From NCBI GenBank assembly GCA_945865485.1, contig CAMBEC010000002.1, forward strand, positions 126,501-190,500: a stretch of DNA of 64,000 bases, in the 5' to 3' direction. The DNA is from Rickettsia typhi. GTDB lineage: Bacteria; Pseudomonadota; Alphaproteobacteria; Rickettsiales; Rickettsiaceae. Of this stretch, positions 1 through 7,999 are shown piece after piece. How positions within the stretch are numbered: position 1 is the first letter of the stretch; each line of letters starts with the position of its first letter. The notes under the pieces were generated by a model that was not told the DNA's origin, did no database searches, and worked only from the letters and a program-made list of their open reading frames with translations. Made by a program: the position numbers and the translations under genes.

Positions 1-4
1 CCTA

Positions 5-40
5 TTGACATTGTACTGTTGTATTACTATGCTAGTACAA
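5..40 (+). promoter_or_regulatory. Promoter with operator-like dyad before the TrpR-type gene
   Basis: TTGACA at 5-10 and TATGCT at 28-33 are separated by 17 bases, a good sigma-70 type promoter. An inverted repeat, TTGTACT (11-17) and AGTACAA (34-40), brackets the -10 element. The half-sites resemble those of trp operators (GTACTAGTT/AACTAGTAC), and GCTAGTAC is present on the right. The distance between half-sites is longer than in the enterobacterial operator. Autorepression by the downstream regulator is inferred. A ribosome-binding sequence (AGGTAGGT) precedes the ATG at 66. Confidence 0.6.
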
Positions 41-65
41 TAGCACAAAACAAGGTAGGTAGACA

Positions 66-347
66 ATGCATAAACACGCAGCAGTGGATTTATTAGAAGT
101 AATTCTAATTATAAAAACGAAAGAAGAGCTAAATGCCTTTTTAAAGGATCTATGTACTCCTGCTGAATTAAGGTCGCTAGAAGAAAGGTGGAAAGTTTGT
201 CAGCTATTAGCAAAAGAAACTTTGTCTTATAGAGAAATACATGCAATCACTGGGGCAAGCTTAACCACGATAGGAAGAGTGGCTAGGTTCTTGAAAGAAG
301 AAAAATATGGCGGATATAAAAATATTTTAAATAAACTCGGAGAATAA
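66..347 (+). CDS. TrpR/YerC/YecD-family DNA-binding regulator
   Basis: This is a 93-residue all-helical regulator of the Trp-repressor superfamily. The family hallmark TPAELRSLEERWKV lies at about residues 31-44 and is followed by a helix-turn-helix (SYREIHAITGASLTTIGRV, about 54-72). The C-terminal GGYKNILNKL matches the end of YerC/YecD proteins, and the length fits that family (E. coli TrpR has 108). The next gene, two bases downstream, encodes a TrpX-like binding protein, so the pair probably forms a tryptophan-responsive or related transport operon. A trp-operator-like dyad overlaps the promoter, which suggests autoregulation. The true co-repressor cannot be read from the sequence. Family assignment is firm; the tryptophan link is inference. 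Confidence 0.85.
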   Translation: MHKHAAVDLLEVILIIKTKEELNAFLKDLCTPAELRSLEERWKVCQLLAKETLSYREIHAITGASLTTIGRVARFLKEEKYGGYKNILNKLGE

Positions 348-349
348 AA

Positions 350-1324
350 ATGGTTAAAACTTTTATTTGGTTAATTGCAATTTTTTTAAGTTCATTATCA
401 ATTGCAGATGCTAAAGATACTGCAAAGACTGTGAAGAAGGTCTATATCAACCAATTAGTTCAACACCCAGCGCTTGACATGACTACAAAAGGAATTATTG
501 ATGGCCTTGCTGAGTTGGGATATATAAATGGTAAAAATTTAGACTTGAAAATAGACAATGCTCAAGGTGACACAATATTAGCAAATCAGATATCAGCAAG
601 ACTTGTTAGCCTAAACCCAGATGTGGTTGTTGGCAACCCCACAATCACAGCACAGTCCTTTGTTAAATATGCAAAAGAGGGAAAAGTAAAATTAGTTTTT
701 ACTTCTGTTACTGACCCAGTAGGAGCAAAAATAGTGAACAGGCTTGACCAGCCGGGCGACAATGTTACCGGTGTATCAAACTTTGTTGCTGTTGAACCCC
801 AAATTGAGATGTTCCAGAAAATAAAGCCAACAATGAAAAAACTAGGGTTTTTATATAATCCTGGAGAGCTAAATTCCATTACTTTACTTAATATGCTAAA
901 AGAAATTTGTCCTAGATATGGGCTAGAAGTGATAGGAATAACTGCTAGCAAAACTTCTGAAGTTTATCAAAGCGCTGTTAAACTTAGCTTGCTTGTTGAT
1001 GCAATATTTATTAGTAACGATAACATGGCTCTTTCCGCATTAAAAACAATAATAAAAGCGGCGAACGCTCAACAAATACCTGTGTTTGTAAGTGATACTG
1101 ATATCGTAAAAGATGGCGCTTTAGCTGCGCTTGGTCCAAATCAATACGAAATTGGTAAGCAAACAGCCCGTTTGATTGCAAGAATACTAAACGGAGAAGA
1201 CATAAACAAAATGAATGTTGAGTTTCCAAAAGGTACAGAATTATTTCTGAATCAAAGCGCGGCAGCTAAACTTGGAATAGTATTTCCAAAAGAACTACTG
1301 GCAAAAGCTGACAAGATTATTTAG
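350..1324 (+). CDS. ABC transporter substrate-binding protein, TrpX-like
   Basis: This 324-residue protein begins with a signal peptide (hydrophobic residues about 4-20, likely cleavage after ADA). The mature part matches the ABC substrate-binding family PF04392, to which Firmicute TrpX belongs: VYINQLVQHPALD near the N-terminus, KGIIDGLAELGYINGKN, and DNAQGD. Start at 350 is supported by GGAG at 339-342 inside the end of the preceding gene. It is co-transcribed with the TrpR-type gene. No permease or ATPase gene adjoins it: the next gene is a phasin on the other strand after a terminator. Either the partner subunits lie elsewhere or this is an orphan periplasmic binder. Ligand identity (tryptophan or another small molecule) is inferred only from the neighbour. 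Confidence 0.85.
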   Translation: MVKTFIWLIAIFLSSLSIADAKDTAKTVKKVYINQLVQHPALDMTTKGIIDGLAELGYINGKNLDLKIDNAQGDTILANQISARLVSLNPDVVVGNPTITAQSFVKYAKEGKVKLVFTSVTDPVGAKIVNRLDQPGDNVTGVSNFVAVEPQIEMFQKIKPTMKKLGFLYNPGELNSITLLNMLKEICPRYGLEVIGITASKTSEVYQSAVKLSLLVDAIFISNDNMALSALKTIIKAANAQQIPVFVSDTDIVKDGALAALGPNQYEIGKQTARLIARILNGEDINKMNVEFPKGTELFLNQSAAAKLGIVFPKELLAKADKII

Positions 1325-1360
1325 AACAACAGTTTTGACTATTCCTATTATCTTAAAAAT

Positions 1361-1395
1361 AAAGAGCCATCCTAAATTAATACGGGTGGCTCTTT
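1361..1395. terminator. Bidirectional terminator hairpin
   Basis: AAAGAGCCATCC (1361-1372) pairs with GGGTGGCTCTTT (1384-1395), a 12-bp stem with an 11-base loop and A/T at the outer ends. It lies between the convergent TrpX-like and phasin genes and can serve both. Confidence 0.85.
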
Positions 1396-1423
1396 GTCAT
1401 ATTTGACTTAATAAAAATTGAGT

Positions 1424-1861
1424 CTACTTATGTTTTGCCTTCGCAAAAGCTTTACCAGTATTTTCTTTAATACCAGTTTGCATAACGTTAAGCACTTCTA
1501 TCAATGATTTCGTAGACATATCAATAACTTCTTTGGCATTATTGAAATTAGTATCCATGGATGATTGTAAATATTTTTGCTGGCAAGCACTAATTTGATT
1601 TACGTCACCTGCAGAAATGGCATCCTTCATCGTGTTATACATTTCAGTTGTATTTTTCTGAAGCGCATCGGCTCCTCTTTTGAAGATGGATTGCATATTT
1701 TCCGATACCATTTGATTTGTTGAAGATACAGCTTCAGTAGTGTTTTTCATCGCAGCAGAAAATGAAGACAAGTCTACATTAGGCATTCCTTGCATTGATT
1801 TTGTAAAAGCTTCTTGGTTCAAAATTGACTGAAAAAACTCAAACGGATTATTATTACTCAT
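1424..1861 (-). CDS. Phasin family protein
   Basis: This is a 145-residue, amphipathic, helix-rich protein without signal peptide or membrane segment. The N-terminus (NPFEFFQSI) and the Ser/Thr/Gln/Asn-rich heptad pattern (KNTTEAVSSTNQMVSENMQ, then SLIEVLNVMQTGIKENTGKAF) match the phasin family PF09361, small proteins that coat polyhydroxyalkanoate granules in other alphaproteobacteria. No PHA synthase gene is visible here, so its role in this organism (granule coating or another surface-binding or chaperone-like function) is open. It is monocistronic, convergent with the TrpX-like gene and separated from it by a strong bidirectional terminator. Confidence 0.75.
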   Translation of the reverse strand: MSNNNPFEFFQSILNQEAFTKSMQGMPNVDLSSFSAAMKNTTEAVSSTNQMVSENMQSIFKRGADALQKNTTEMYNTMKDAISAGDVNQISACQQKYLQSSMDTNFNNAKEVIDMSTKSLIEVLNVMQTGIKENTGKAFAKAKHK

Positions 1862-1995
1862 AGCTTAACCTCTCTATGTGATGTGTAAGTTAGTTATATT
1901 TAAACTTAGTATTTATTATTTACAGATCTAATATGCACCAACTTGGTTATTGTACCATGAATTTCTAAAGTTACAAAAAAATAATTTCCTGGTTG

Positions 1996-2020
1996 AAGCT
2001 AATTGGTCACAAATTAGCTT
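1996..2020. other. Stem-loop downstream of ubiK
   Basis: AAGCTAATT (1996-2004) pairs with AATTAGCTT (2012-2020), followed on the plus strand by a T-run. It lies just beyond the ubiK stop on the minus strand, where it probably marks the 3' end of the bolA-ubiK transcript, but the T-run faces the other way. Confidence 0.4.
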
Positions 2021-2029
2021 TTTATACAT

Positions 2030-2242
2030 CTATTTTTTACTGGAGGCTTTAAGGCTAAGAATCTCTTTTTCAAGCTTCCCAACTAGTTTTTTTAGTTGTT
2101 CATACTCTTCTCTCGAAACATACTTTCCTTTGATGACGTTTTCTTCTATATACTTAGCACCTGATGATCTAATAACTTGTCCAGATTCTCTTGCTATTTT
2201 ACTAGCACCTGCCAGCATCTTTATTATGTTTTCTTGGGTCAT
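2030..2242 (-). CDS. UbiK-type accessory factor (BMFP domain)
   Basis: This 70-residue protein has the layout of the UbiK/BMFP family (formerly DUF526): an N-terminal amphipathic helix (residues about 3-15) and a C-terminal coiled coil (SREEYEQLKKLVGKLEKEI, about 44-62). UbiK helps assemble the aerobic ubiquinone-biosynthesis complex in other bacteria and binds lipids. The gene lies 13 bases downstream of bolA on the same strand, so the two are likely co-transcribed. The overlapping plus-strand reading frame through this region is a shadow. Assignment rests on size and pattern, since the family has little sequence conservation. Confidence 0.7.
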   Translation of the reverse strand: MTQENIIKMLAGASKIARESGQVIRSSGAKYIEENVIKGKYVSREEYEQLKKLVGKLEKEILSLKASSKK

Positions 2243-2255
2243 ACTAATAAGTCAC

Positions 2256-2516
2256 TTATTTTTTGACTATTGTAATAGAAAGCGCATGCAATCCATTAAT
2301 AAATTCTTTTTTCAGAAGATTATTAATGGCACGGTGTTGCTCAATTTTTGTACCACTATTCAGAGCATCAGAAGAAATTTTAATTTCAAAATGTGTTTGA
2401 CCATCACCATTAGGGTTACCAACATGCCCAGCATGGCTGGCACTTATGTCATTTACTTCAAGAAAATGTGGATTTAAGGCACGAAGCTTGTGTTCAATGA
2501 TTTCTTTTCTAGTCAT
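2256..2516 (-). CDS. bolA: BolA family protein
   Basis: This 86-residue protein has the BolA fold pattern: N-terminal helix (IIEHKLRALNPHFLEVNDIS), a GNPNGDGQTHFEIKIS strand region, then HRAINNLLKKEFINGLHALSI, where the conserved H-R and the final helix-strand lie. BolA-type proteins partner monothiol glutaredoxins in iron-sulfur cluster handling; some act as transcription factors. The region before the core helix lacks a conserved Cys, as in the His-containing BolA subgroup. It is the first gene of a probable bolA-ubiK pair and diverges from the EAL gene across an 84-base intergenic region that must hold both promoters. Confidence 0.9.
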   Translation of the reverse strand: MTRKEIIEHKLRALNPHFLEVNDISASHAGHVGNPNGDGQTHFEIKISSDALNSGTKIEQHRAINNLLKKEFINGLHALSITIVKK

Positions 2517-2600
2517 TATATTGCTTTAATGTTTAAAAGTATGATTGGTTTTGCTATCAATGATGTGCGTTACTCTTCAACTACAAAAGTATAGGGTATT

Positions 2601-3803
2601 ATGTCTAATAAAGCAAGAATCATGGACACCTTGCAGAAAGAGATTAACAGAATTAAGAGTGGTGTTTTACTAATCGTAAAGCTCTTGAATAAGGATGAAC
2701 TCAACATTCTAATAGAAGATACTGCAGCTATTATCGACAAGTTTTATTTAATGGTAGAAAAAGCATGTGAAAAAGCTAGCGACTACGTTATTTTAAGAAC
2801 ACATGACCCAACTAGATTATATATAGTTCTGCCAGATGATACAAAAATTGCTGAACGCTTAGCCTATTCTATTTATAAGCAGGTTCAGCTTTATGTCGAT
2901 TCAGACATACCAGAAAGTTATCTAAAATGCGGAGTAGGTAGCATAAAATTCGATGAGAACCAGAAAAGAGCTGACAAACTGCTTTCACTATTACTTTATG
3001 CTATGTCAGTTTCAAAAGATCGTAGTTATTATCATAGTTATGATGATCATCCAATTGATATCGAGACATTAAGGCTTAGTAATAGTAACTTAAATTTGCT
3101 AAGAACTTCTTTGCTAAAAAAGAAAGCAAAGTTTATGTACCAACCGATTGTCGATCGCAAATCCGGTAATATTGAATATTACGAATGTTTACTTCGTGTG
3201 CCAGACAAGAATGATGAGTTTATCTCTGTAGGTCCAATGATAGAGGCTGCGGAATCAAAAGGATTGATAAATATTGTTGATTTTACTGTAATTGAGATGG
3301 CAATCAAAGAACTTGAACGCGATAAAAAAATCAAATTATCAGTCAATATTTCTAATATAGGTGTACTTAATAAAAGATTACTAAAAAGGATTGAAAGTTT
3401 ATTCAAGAAATATGAAGTAGCTAATAGGCTAATAATCGAAATAACAGAGACTTCATTGAATCAAGATTTTATTACTACTAAAAAGTTTATTGATACACTA
3501 CATACATATGGATGTCGATTTGCACTAGATGATTTTGGTTCGGGTTTCACTTCTTTTAAACAACTTCTTAATTTACCTATTGATATTATTAAAATCGATG
3601 GTAGTTATATACGAGACATTTTAGATAATGATCATAATCGGTTTTTTGTAGAAGCTCTAATTAGTTTGGCAAGCGATCTTGGTATTAAAACCGTAGCTGA
3701 GTTTGTTGAAAATGGGGAAATTGCAAGATTTTTGATTGATATAAAAATTGATGGAATGCAAGGTAATTTCTTTTTGCCTGCTTCTGAAAACCGTATTAAC
3801 TAG
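2601..3803 (+). CDS. EAL-domain protein with degenerate GGDEF-like N-terminus
   Basis: This 400-residue protein has an EAL phosphodiesterase-type domain from about residue 155 to 395. Key positions are recognisable: YECLLR in place of the EAL signature (catalytic Glu kept), NIS, EITET, DDFGSG, IKIDGSYI, AEFVEN and MQG. This suggests that cyclic-di-GMP hydrolysis or binding is still possible. The first 150 residues look like a decayed GGDEF domain, with RLYIVLP where GGDEF should be. No transmembrane segment is seen, so it is cytosolic. It stands alone, followed by 500 bases of repeats. No cyclase is encoded in the window. Rickettsiaceae have very few c-di-GMP proteins, so this may be a main effector or a binding protein. 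Confidence 0.85.
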   Translation: MSNKARIMDTLQKEINRIKSGVLLIVKLLNKDELNILIEDTAAIIDKFYLMVEKACEKASDYVILRTHDPTRLYIVLPDDTKIAERLAYSIYKQVQLYVDSDIPESYLKCGVGSIKFDENQKRADKLLSLLLYAMSVSKDRSYYHSYDDHPIDIETLRLSNSNLNLLRTSLLKKKAKFMYQPIVDRKSGNIEYYECLLRVPDKNDEFISVGPMIEAAESKGLINIVDFTVIEMAIKELERDKKIKLSVNISNIGVLNKRLLKRIESLFKKYEVANRLIIEITETSLNQDFITTKKFIDTLHTYGCRFALDDFGSGFTSFKQLLNLPIDIIKIDGSYIRDILDNDHNRFFVEALISLASDLGIKTVAEFVENGEIARFLIDIKIDGMQGNFFLPASENRIN

Positions 3804-3954
3804 ATTATTTGTTAATCAGTCTCTTCTACAGTTGATGACCCATAAGTACCACATAGAGACCCTATAAACGAGTTGTTTTGGGCTTGATTCATAAATGTCC
3901 AAAGTTACCAAGCACTAGTGTCGAGAATAACTCTTATGCAAAAGAGCTGCACAC

Positions 3955-4018
3955 TCATACCGGGCTTGACTCGAGTCTCAGGCGACAGAAAAAAACCCTG
4001 AAACAAGTTCTGGATGAC
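3955..4018. repeat. Dispersed palindromic repeat copy
   Basis: A copy of the approximately 65-bp family: left arm TCATACCGGGCTTGACTCGA, right arm ending in CAAGTTCTGGATGAC. The gene-free stretch 3804-4306 holds this copy, the 8-bp tandem array and the fliI promoter; no ORF was accepted in it. Confidence 0.75.
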
Positions 4019-4072
4019 TAGTTTTTGCCTCTGATCCCTGGGCCAAAGACGACAAAGCACATCAAGCTAAGC

Positions 4073-4142
4073 ATGGTGGCATGGTGGCATGGTGGCATGG
4101 TGGCATGGTGGCATGGTGGCATGGTGGCATGGTGGCATGGTG
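4073..4142. repeat. 8-bp tandem repeat (ATGGTGGC, 8.75 copies)
   Basis: Eight perfect units of ATGGTGGC plus a partial unit, all identical, in non-coding DNA upstream of the fliI operon. The unit is not a multiple of three and no ORF spans it. Perfect short arrays of this kind usually vary in copy number between strains by slippage. Confidence 0.95.
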
Positions 4143-4252
4143 TGTATCATATGTAAAAAAATATAATTGATAACAACGATTTGTTCAGGTTAACTAAAAT
4201 TAAATCAAATATATCAATTTATATTTGGTTGTTGATATAATAACGTTAGTTT

Positions 4253-4280
4253 TTGATAAAACTTATCTTTATGATAGAAT
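4253..4280 (+). promoter_or_regulatory. Promoter of the fliI-fliJ-ABC operon
   Basis: TTGATA (4253-4258) and TAGAAT (4275-4280) with a 16-base spacer, 26 bases before the fliI ATG. Each hexamer differs from consensus at one position. Confidence 0.6.
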
Positions 4281-4306
4281 CAACTTAATAAAAAATTATA
4301 AATAAG

Positions 4307-5644
4307 ATGAGTTTTAAAACATACTTAGAAGCTTTAAACGCTGAAATTCAAGATATAAAAGCAATAAAAATATCCGGTAAAGTTATTTCAGTAAAAGGAA
4401 TAGTTATAAAGGCTCGGGGTATTAGTGAATTTGTTTCAATTGGTACACGATGTAAAATCAATAGTAACTTACGTCACTCTTCAATATTGTGTGAGGTGGT
4501 TGGTTTTGACGATGAGGGCGTATTATTGATGCCTTTTGAAGATACTCAAGGCGTTGGATCTGGAGCAGAGATAGAAGTCTACCAACATGAGAATGTTATT
4601 CATCCAGAAGAAAGCTGGCTTGGCCGAGTATTTAATGCTTTTGCTGAACCCATAGATGATTTAGGTCCCGTTAAATACGGAGAGAAAGCCTATTTACTCA
4701 AAACAAACCCCCTACCAGCTCAAAAAAGGCAACGAATTGGTGGAAAAATAGATCTTGGGGTAAAAGCTATCGACAGTTTCGTTAGTTGCTGTTTTGGTCA
4801 AAGAATGGGTATTTTCGCTGGAAGCGGCGTCGGAAAATCTGTATTGATTTCAATGCTTACAAAATACGCTGACACTGATGTTAAAGTAATTGGTTTGATA
4901 GGTGAACGTGGGCGTGAAGCAAAAGAGTTTATAGAAGAATATCTTGGACCAGAGGGCCTTAAAAAAGCGGTAATAATATTAGCAACAGGTGACGAATCGG
5001 CGCTACTCAGGAAACGTGCTGCTTATGTAACGATGGCTGTAGCTGAATATTTTAGAGACGCTGGAAAGGAAGTGTTGTGTATTATGGATTCAGTTACCAG
5101 ATATGCTATGGCTCAACGAGAAATAGGTTTAGCTGTCGGTGAACCACCTACTACTAAAGGATATCCTCCATCAGTATTTAGTGAACTACCCAAAATTCTC
5201 GAACGCGCCGGTCCAGGAATCGAGAAAGCAAATATCACAGGACTTTTCACTGTGCTCGTAGAAGGTGATGATCAAAACGAACCTATCAGCGATGCTGTCC
5301 GAGGGATATTAGATGGTCACGTTGTGCTCGATAGGTCAATAGCAGAACGAGGTCGGTTTCCTGCAATTGATGTTCTTAAAAGTGTTTCAAGAGCAATGCC
5401 AAAATGCAATAATGAATTGGAAAACAGGCAAGTAACATACGCTCGTAGGATGCTTGCAACCTATCAAGATATGGCAGAAATGATAAGGCTTGGAGCATAT
5501 AAAAAAGGAACAGATCCTGAAGTTGATTTATCTATCGTTTACTTTGATAAAATAGAGCAATTTTTAAATCAAAAACCAGATGAAAATTGTTCTATGAAAG
5601 ATAGCTACAAACAACTTGGTGAGATTCTGGGCATCACTACATGA
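4307..5644 (+). CDS. fliI: FliI/YscN-family flagellar/type III export ATPase
   Basis: This 445-residue protein is a full-length member of the FliI/YscN/SctN family. It has a short N-terminal beta-barrel region, Walker A GSGVGKS (about 172-178), Walker B VLCIMDS (about 256-262), and the family signature RYAMAQREI followed by GEPPTTKGYPPSVFSELPKI. In flagella and injectisomes these hexameric ATPases unfold and feed export substrates. The last four bases overlap the start of a fliJ-like gene, as in flagellar operons. No other flagellar or injectisome gene lies nearby; the next gene is an ABC exporter. It may be a relic, or it may work with export genes elsewhere in the genome. Confidence 0.9.
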   Translation: MSFKTYLEALNAEIQDIKAIKISGKVISVKGIVIKARGISEFVSIGTRCKINSNLRHSSILCEVVGFDDEGVLLMPFEDTQGVGSGAEIEVYQHENVIHPEESWLGRVFNAFAEPIDDLGPVKYGEKAYLLKTNPLPAQKRQRIGGKIDLGVKAIDSFVSCCFGQRMGIFAGSGVGKSVLISMLTKYADTDVKVIGLIGERGREAKEFIEEYLGPEGLKKAVIILATGDESALLRKRAAYVTMAVAEYFRDAGKEVLCIMDSVTRYAMAQREIGLAVGEPPTTKGYPPSVFSELPKILERAGPGIEKANITGLFTVLVEGDDQNEPISDAVRGILDGHVVLDRSIAERGRFPAIDVLKSVSRAMPKCNNELENRQVTYARRMLATYQDMAEMIRLGAYKKGTDPEVDLSIVYFDKIEQFLNQKPDENCSMKDSYKQLGEILGITT

Positions 5645-6084
5645 CAAAAACTCTTAAGACCCTAATAAAGCTGCACAAAAATAAACTCGATAAGATTCTA
5701 AAGGATATAGAATCCAAAGAATCAGAGAAACTAAGACTGGAAGAGAAAAAAATATTAATTGAAGAAGAGCTGAATCAAGAAATTGAAAAATATTCAACTA
5801 CAGAATTTAGTTTTATGTTAGAAAAATATGTAGAAACCTCAAGAAAGCTAATTAAACGTATTGAGGCTCAGATTAATCAGCTTGAAACAATGATTATAAA
5901 ACTCAGAATTGATTTAAGAGACCAATATTCTGAACTTAAGAAATATGAAATAGCTTTTGGCAATAAGCAAGCACTAGAACTAGAGGCCATTAAAAAATAC
6001 GAAGCAAAGCAACTCGATGAATTTAGTATCAATAAATTCGTTGCCGAAAGTAAAACAATAGCTGCTAAAACTTCAAAGAATTAG
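5641..6084 (+). CDS. fliJ: FliJ-like coiled-coil protein
   Basis: This 147-residue protein is almost entirely charged and helical, with heptad-type coiled coils (for example KDIESKESEKLRLEEKKI and RIEAQINQLETMIIKLRID). Size, composition and position directly after an export ATPase, with ATG overlapping the fliI stop by four bases, match FliJ/YscO stalk proteins, which insert into the ATPase hexamer. Sequence conservation in this family is poor, so the call depends largely on context. Confidence 0.7.
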   Translation: MTKTLKTLIKLHKNKLDKILKDIESKESEKLRLEEKKILIEEELNQEIEKYSTTEFSFMLEKYVETSRKLIKRIEAQINQLETMIIKLRIDLRDQYSELKKYEIAFGNKQALELEAIKKYEAKQLDEFSINKFVAESKTIAAKTSKN

Positions 6085-6104
6085 TGTTCACAACTAAGAA
6101 TTAA

Positions 6105-7874
6105 ATGATGTCTAAAAAGATTCCTATACAACAGAATAGATCTATTATCTTATTTCTATGGCAACATATAAAACCTTATAAAGGTTTGTATATAGTAATG
6201 CTAATGGCCCCAGTTATAGGCAGTATTTATCCTTTTGCTTATCATTATGCTATTAAATTATTTGTTGATGTAATGTCAACTGACACTAGCATAAACTATG
6301 GCGATATGGTTTTTCCTATTACCCTATTGCTTTTCTCTCAATTAATTATGGAAGTTGCATGGAGAATAGCTGATGTAGCCGAGCTTAAGGCTGAGCCATA
6401 TGTCAGACGATCATTATTATTAAAATCATATAATTATATACAGCACCATTCTTACAGTTTTTTTCAAGAGAATTTTACTGGGGCAATAAGCAGTAAGATC
6501 AAAGGTATTTTAGATGGTTATGATCATTTTTGGGCTGAAATGCATCATGGCTTATCACAAAGAATATTGAAAATTATTATTAGTTTTTGCGTTCTCTCTA
6601 TAGTTCATTTTAATCTTAGTTTATTTATTTGTGCTTGGAGCGCCCTATACTTCCCAATTATGTACAAATATTCAATTAGATTGAATCACCTTTCTTTTGC
6701 TGAGACAGAAAGCAGACATCGCCTTATTGGACAAATTTCAGATAAAATTACCAACATCATTGCTATCTTATCGTTTTCTTCTAGAAAAGCAGAACTGGAA
6801 AAACTAGATGAACAAATATCAAATGATTTCTTACCAAAACAAATTTTGGTTTATAAATATAGTTTGATTGGTAACATTATTAGTGGTGTATTTTTTCTTA
6901 TTATGATGTCCTTCTTTCTCTTTTACATGGTACATCTGAGGATAAATAATTTAATCTCTGTTGGGGATTTTACTTTTGTCTTTGGTATTGCCATAGTGAT
7001 AATAGAAGAAACATGGGAAATAACAATATCTATGCAGGATTTTGCCCGAAACATTGGGGACTTAAGAAGTTCCATTTCACTTTTATACACTCCGCAAATG
7101 GACATAGATAAACCAAATGCGAAGAGTTTAAAAATTAATGACCCAAAGATAGAATTCAAGAACGTTAGTTTTGGGTATAATAATGATGATGGGGTTTTTA
7201 AGGATCTTAATTTATACATTAAAGCAGGAGAAAAAATCGGCTTAATAGGTTATTCCGGTGCTGGTAAGTCGTCCTTAGTGAACCTTTTACTAAGGTATTT
7301 TAAAACTACTAGCGGTGAAATACTTATTGATGATCAAAATATTAATTACGTAACTCAAGATTCGCTCCGAGAAAATATTGCTGTTATCCCTCAAGACACG
7401 ATGTTATTTCATAGATCGCTTTTGGAGAATATTAGATATGGCCGCTTAAGCGCTACCGAGGAAGAAGTTATTGAGGCAAGTAAAGCTGCCCATATTCATG
7501 AATTTATTATTAGATTACCAGATCAATACCAAACATATGTAGGTGAAAGAGGAGTAAAGCTTTCAGGTGGTCAAAGACAACGTATCTCTATTGCTAGAGC
7601 AATTTTGAAAAATGCCCCTATACTAATTCTTGATGAAGCAACATCATCGCTAGATAGCCATACTGAAAAACTAATTCAAGATAGTCTTAATTTTCTAATT
7701 GAGAGTCAAGGTAAAACAGTTATTGCCATTGCACACAGGCTATCTACCTTAAAACATATGGATCGCGTTATAGTTATGGATAAAGGGAAAATTATTGAAG
7801 AAGGGACTCACAACCAATTGCTCCATAACCACAAAGGCCTGTATAAAAAATTATGGGAATTTCAAGGAATTTAA
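6105..7874 (+). CDS. ABC exporter, fused permease and ATPase
   Basis: This 589-residue half-transporter has six predicted membrane helices in residues about 25-320 and a C-terminal ATPase. Walker A GYSGAGKSS is near residue 381, the signature LSGGQRQR near 485, Walker B ILILDEAT near 507 and the switch His in IAIAHRLST near 540. This is the MsbA/exporter type, which works as a homodimer and exports lipids, peptides or drugs. It lies 20 bases after fliJ and is probably in the same transcript. A weak 7-bp hairpin (7873-7879/7892-7898) follows the stop. Substrate cannot be inferred. All nucleotide-binding motifs are intact. Confidence 0.88.
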   Translation: MMSKKIPIQQNRSIILFLWQHIKPYKGLYIVMLMAPVIGSIYPFAYHYAIKLFVDVMSTDTSINYGDMVFPITLLLFSQLIMEVAWRIADVAELKAEPYVRRSLLLKSYNYIQHHSYSFFQENFTGAISSKIKGILDGYDHFWAEMHHGLSQRILKIIISFCVLSIVHFNLSLFICAWSALYFPIMYKYSIRLNHLSFAETESRHRLIGQISDKITNIIAILSFSSRKAELEKLDEQISNDFLPKQILVYKYSLIGNIISGVFFLIMMSFFLFYMVHLRINNLISVGDFTFVFGIAIVIIEETWEITISMQDFARNIGDLRSSISLLYTPQMDIDKPNAKSLKINDPKIEFKNVSFGYNNDDGVFKDLNLYIKAGEKIGLIGYSGAGKSSLVNLLLRYFKTTSGEILIDDQNINYVTQDSLRENIAVIPQDTMLFHRSLLENIRYGRLSATEEEVIEASKAAHIHEFIIRLPDQYQTYVGERGVKLSGGQRQRISIARAILKNAPILILDEATSSLDSHTEKLIQDSLNFLIESQGKTVIAIAHRLSTLKHMDRVIVMDKGKIIEEGTHNQLLHNHKGLYKKLWEFQGI

Positions 7875-7999
7875 TCGAAATAGTAAAGCTGTTCGATTAA
7901 AATGGCAAAACTCACCGTGAATCTATGATTGATGAAATTCTTCCTTGACTCCCTTAATATATCCCCTAGACTTACAATTAGGGCAATGATGTTTGCCCT

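Noticed and set aside
1950..2477. 175-codon plus-strand frame
   Set aside because: It lies antisense to ubiK and bolA, both of which have clear family patterns; the translated protein is a Phe/Ser/Leu-rich shadow.
4073..4142. CRISPR-like array
   Set aside because: The units are contiguous 8-mers without spacers, so this is a simple tandem repeat.
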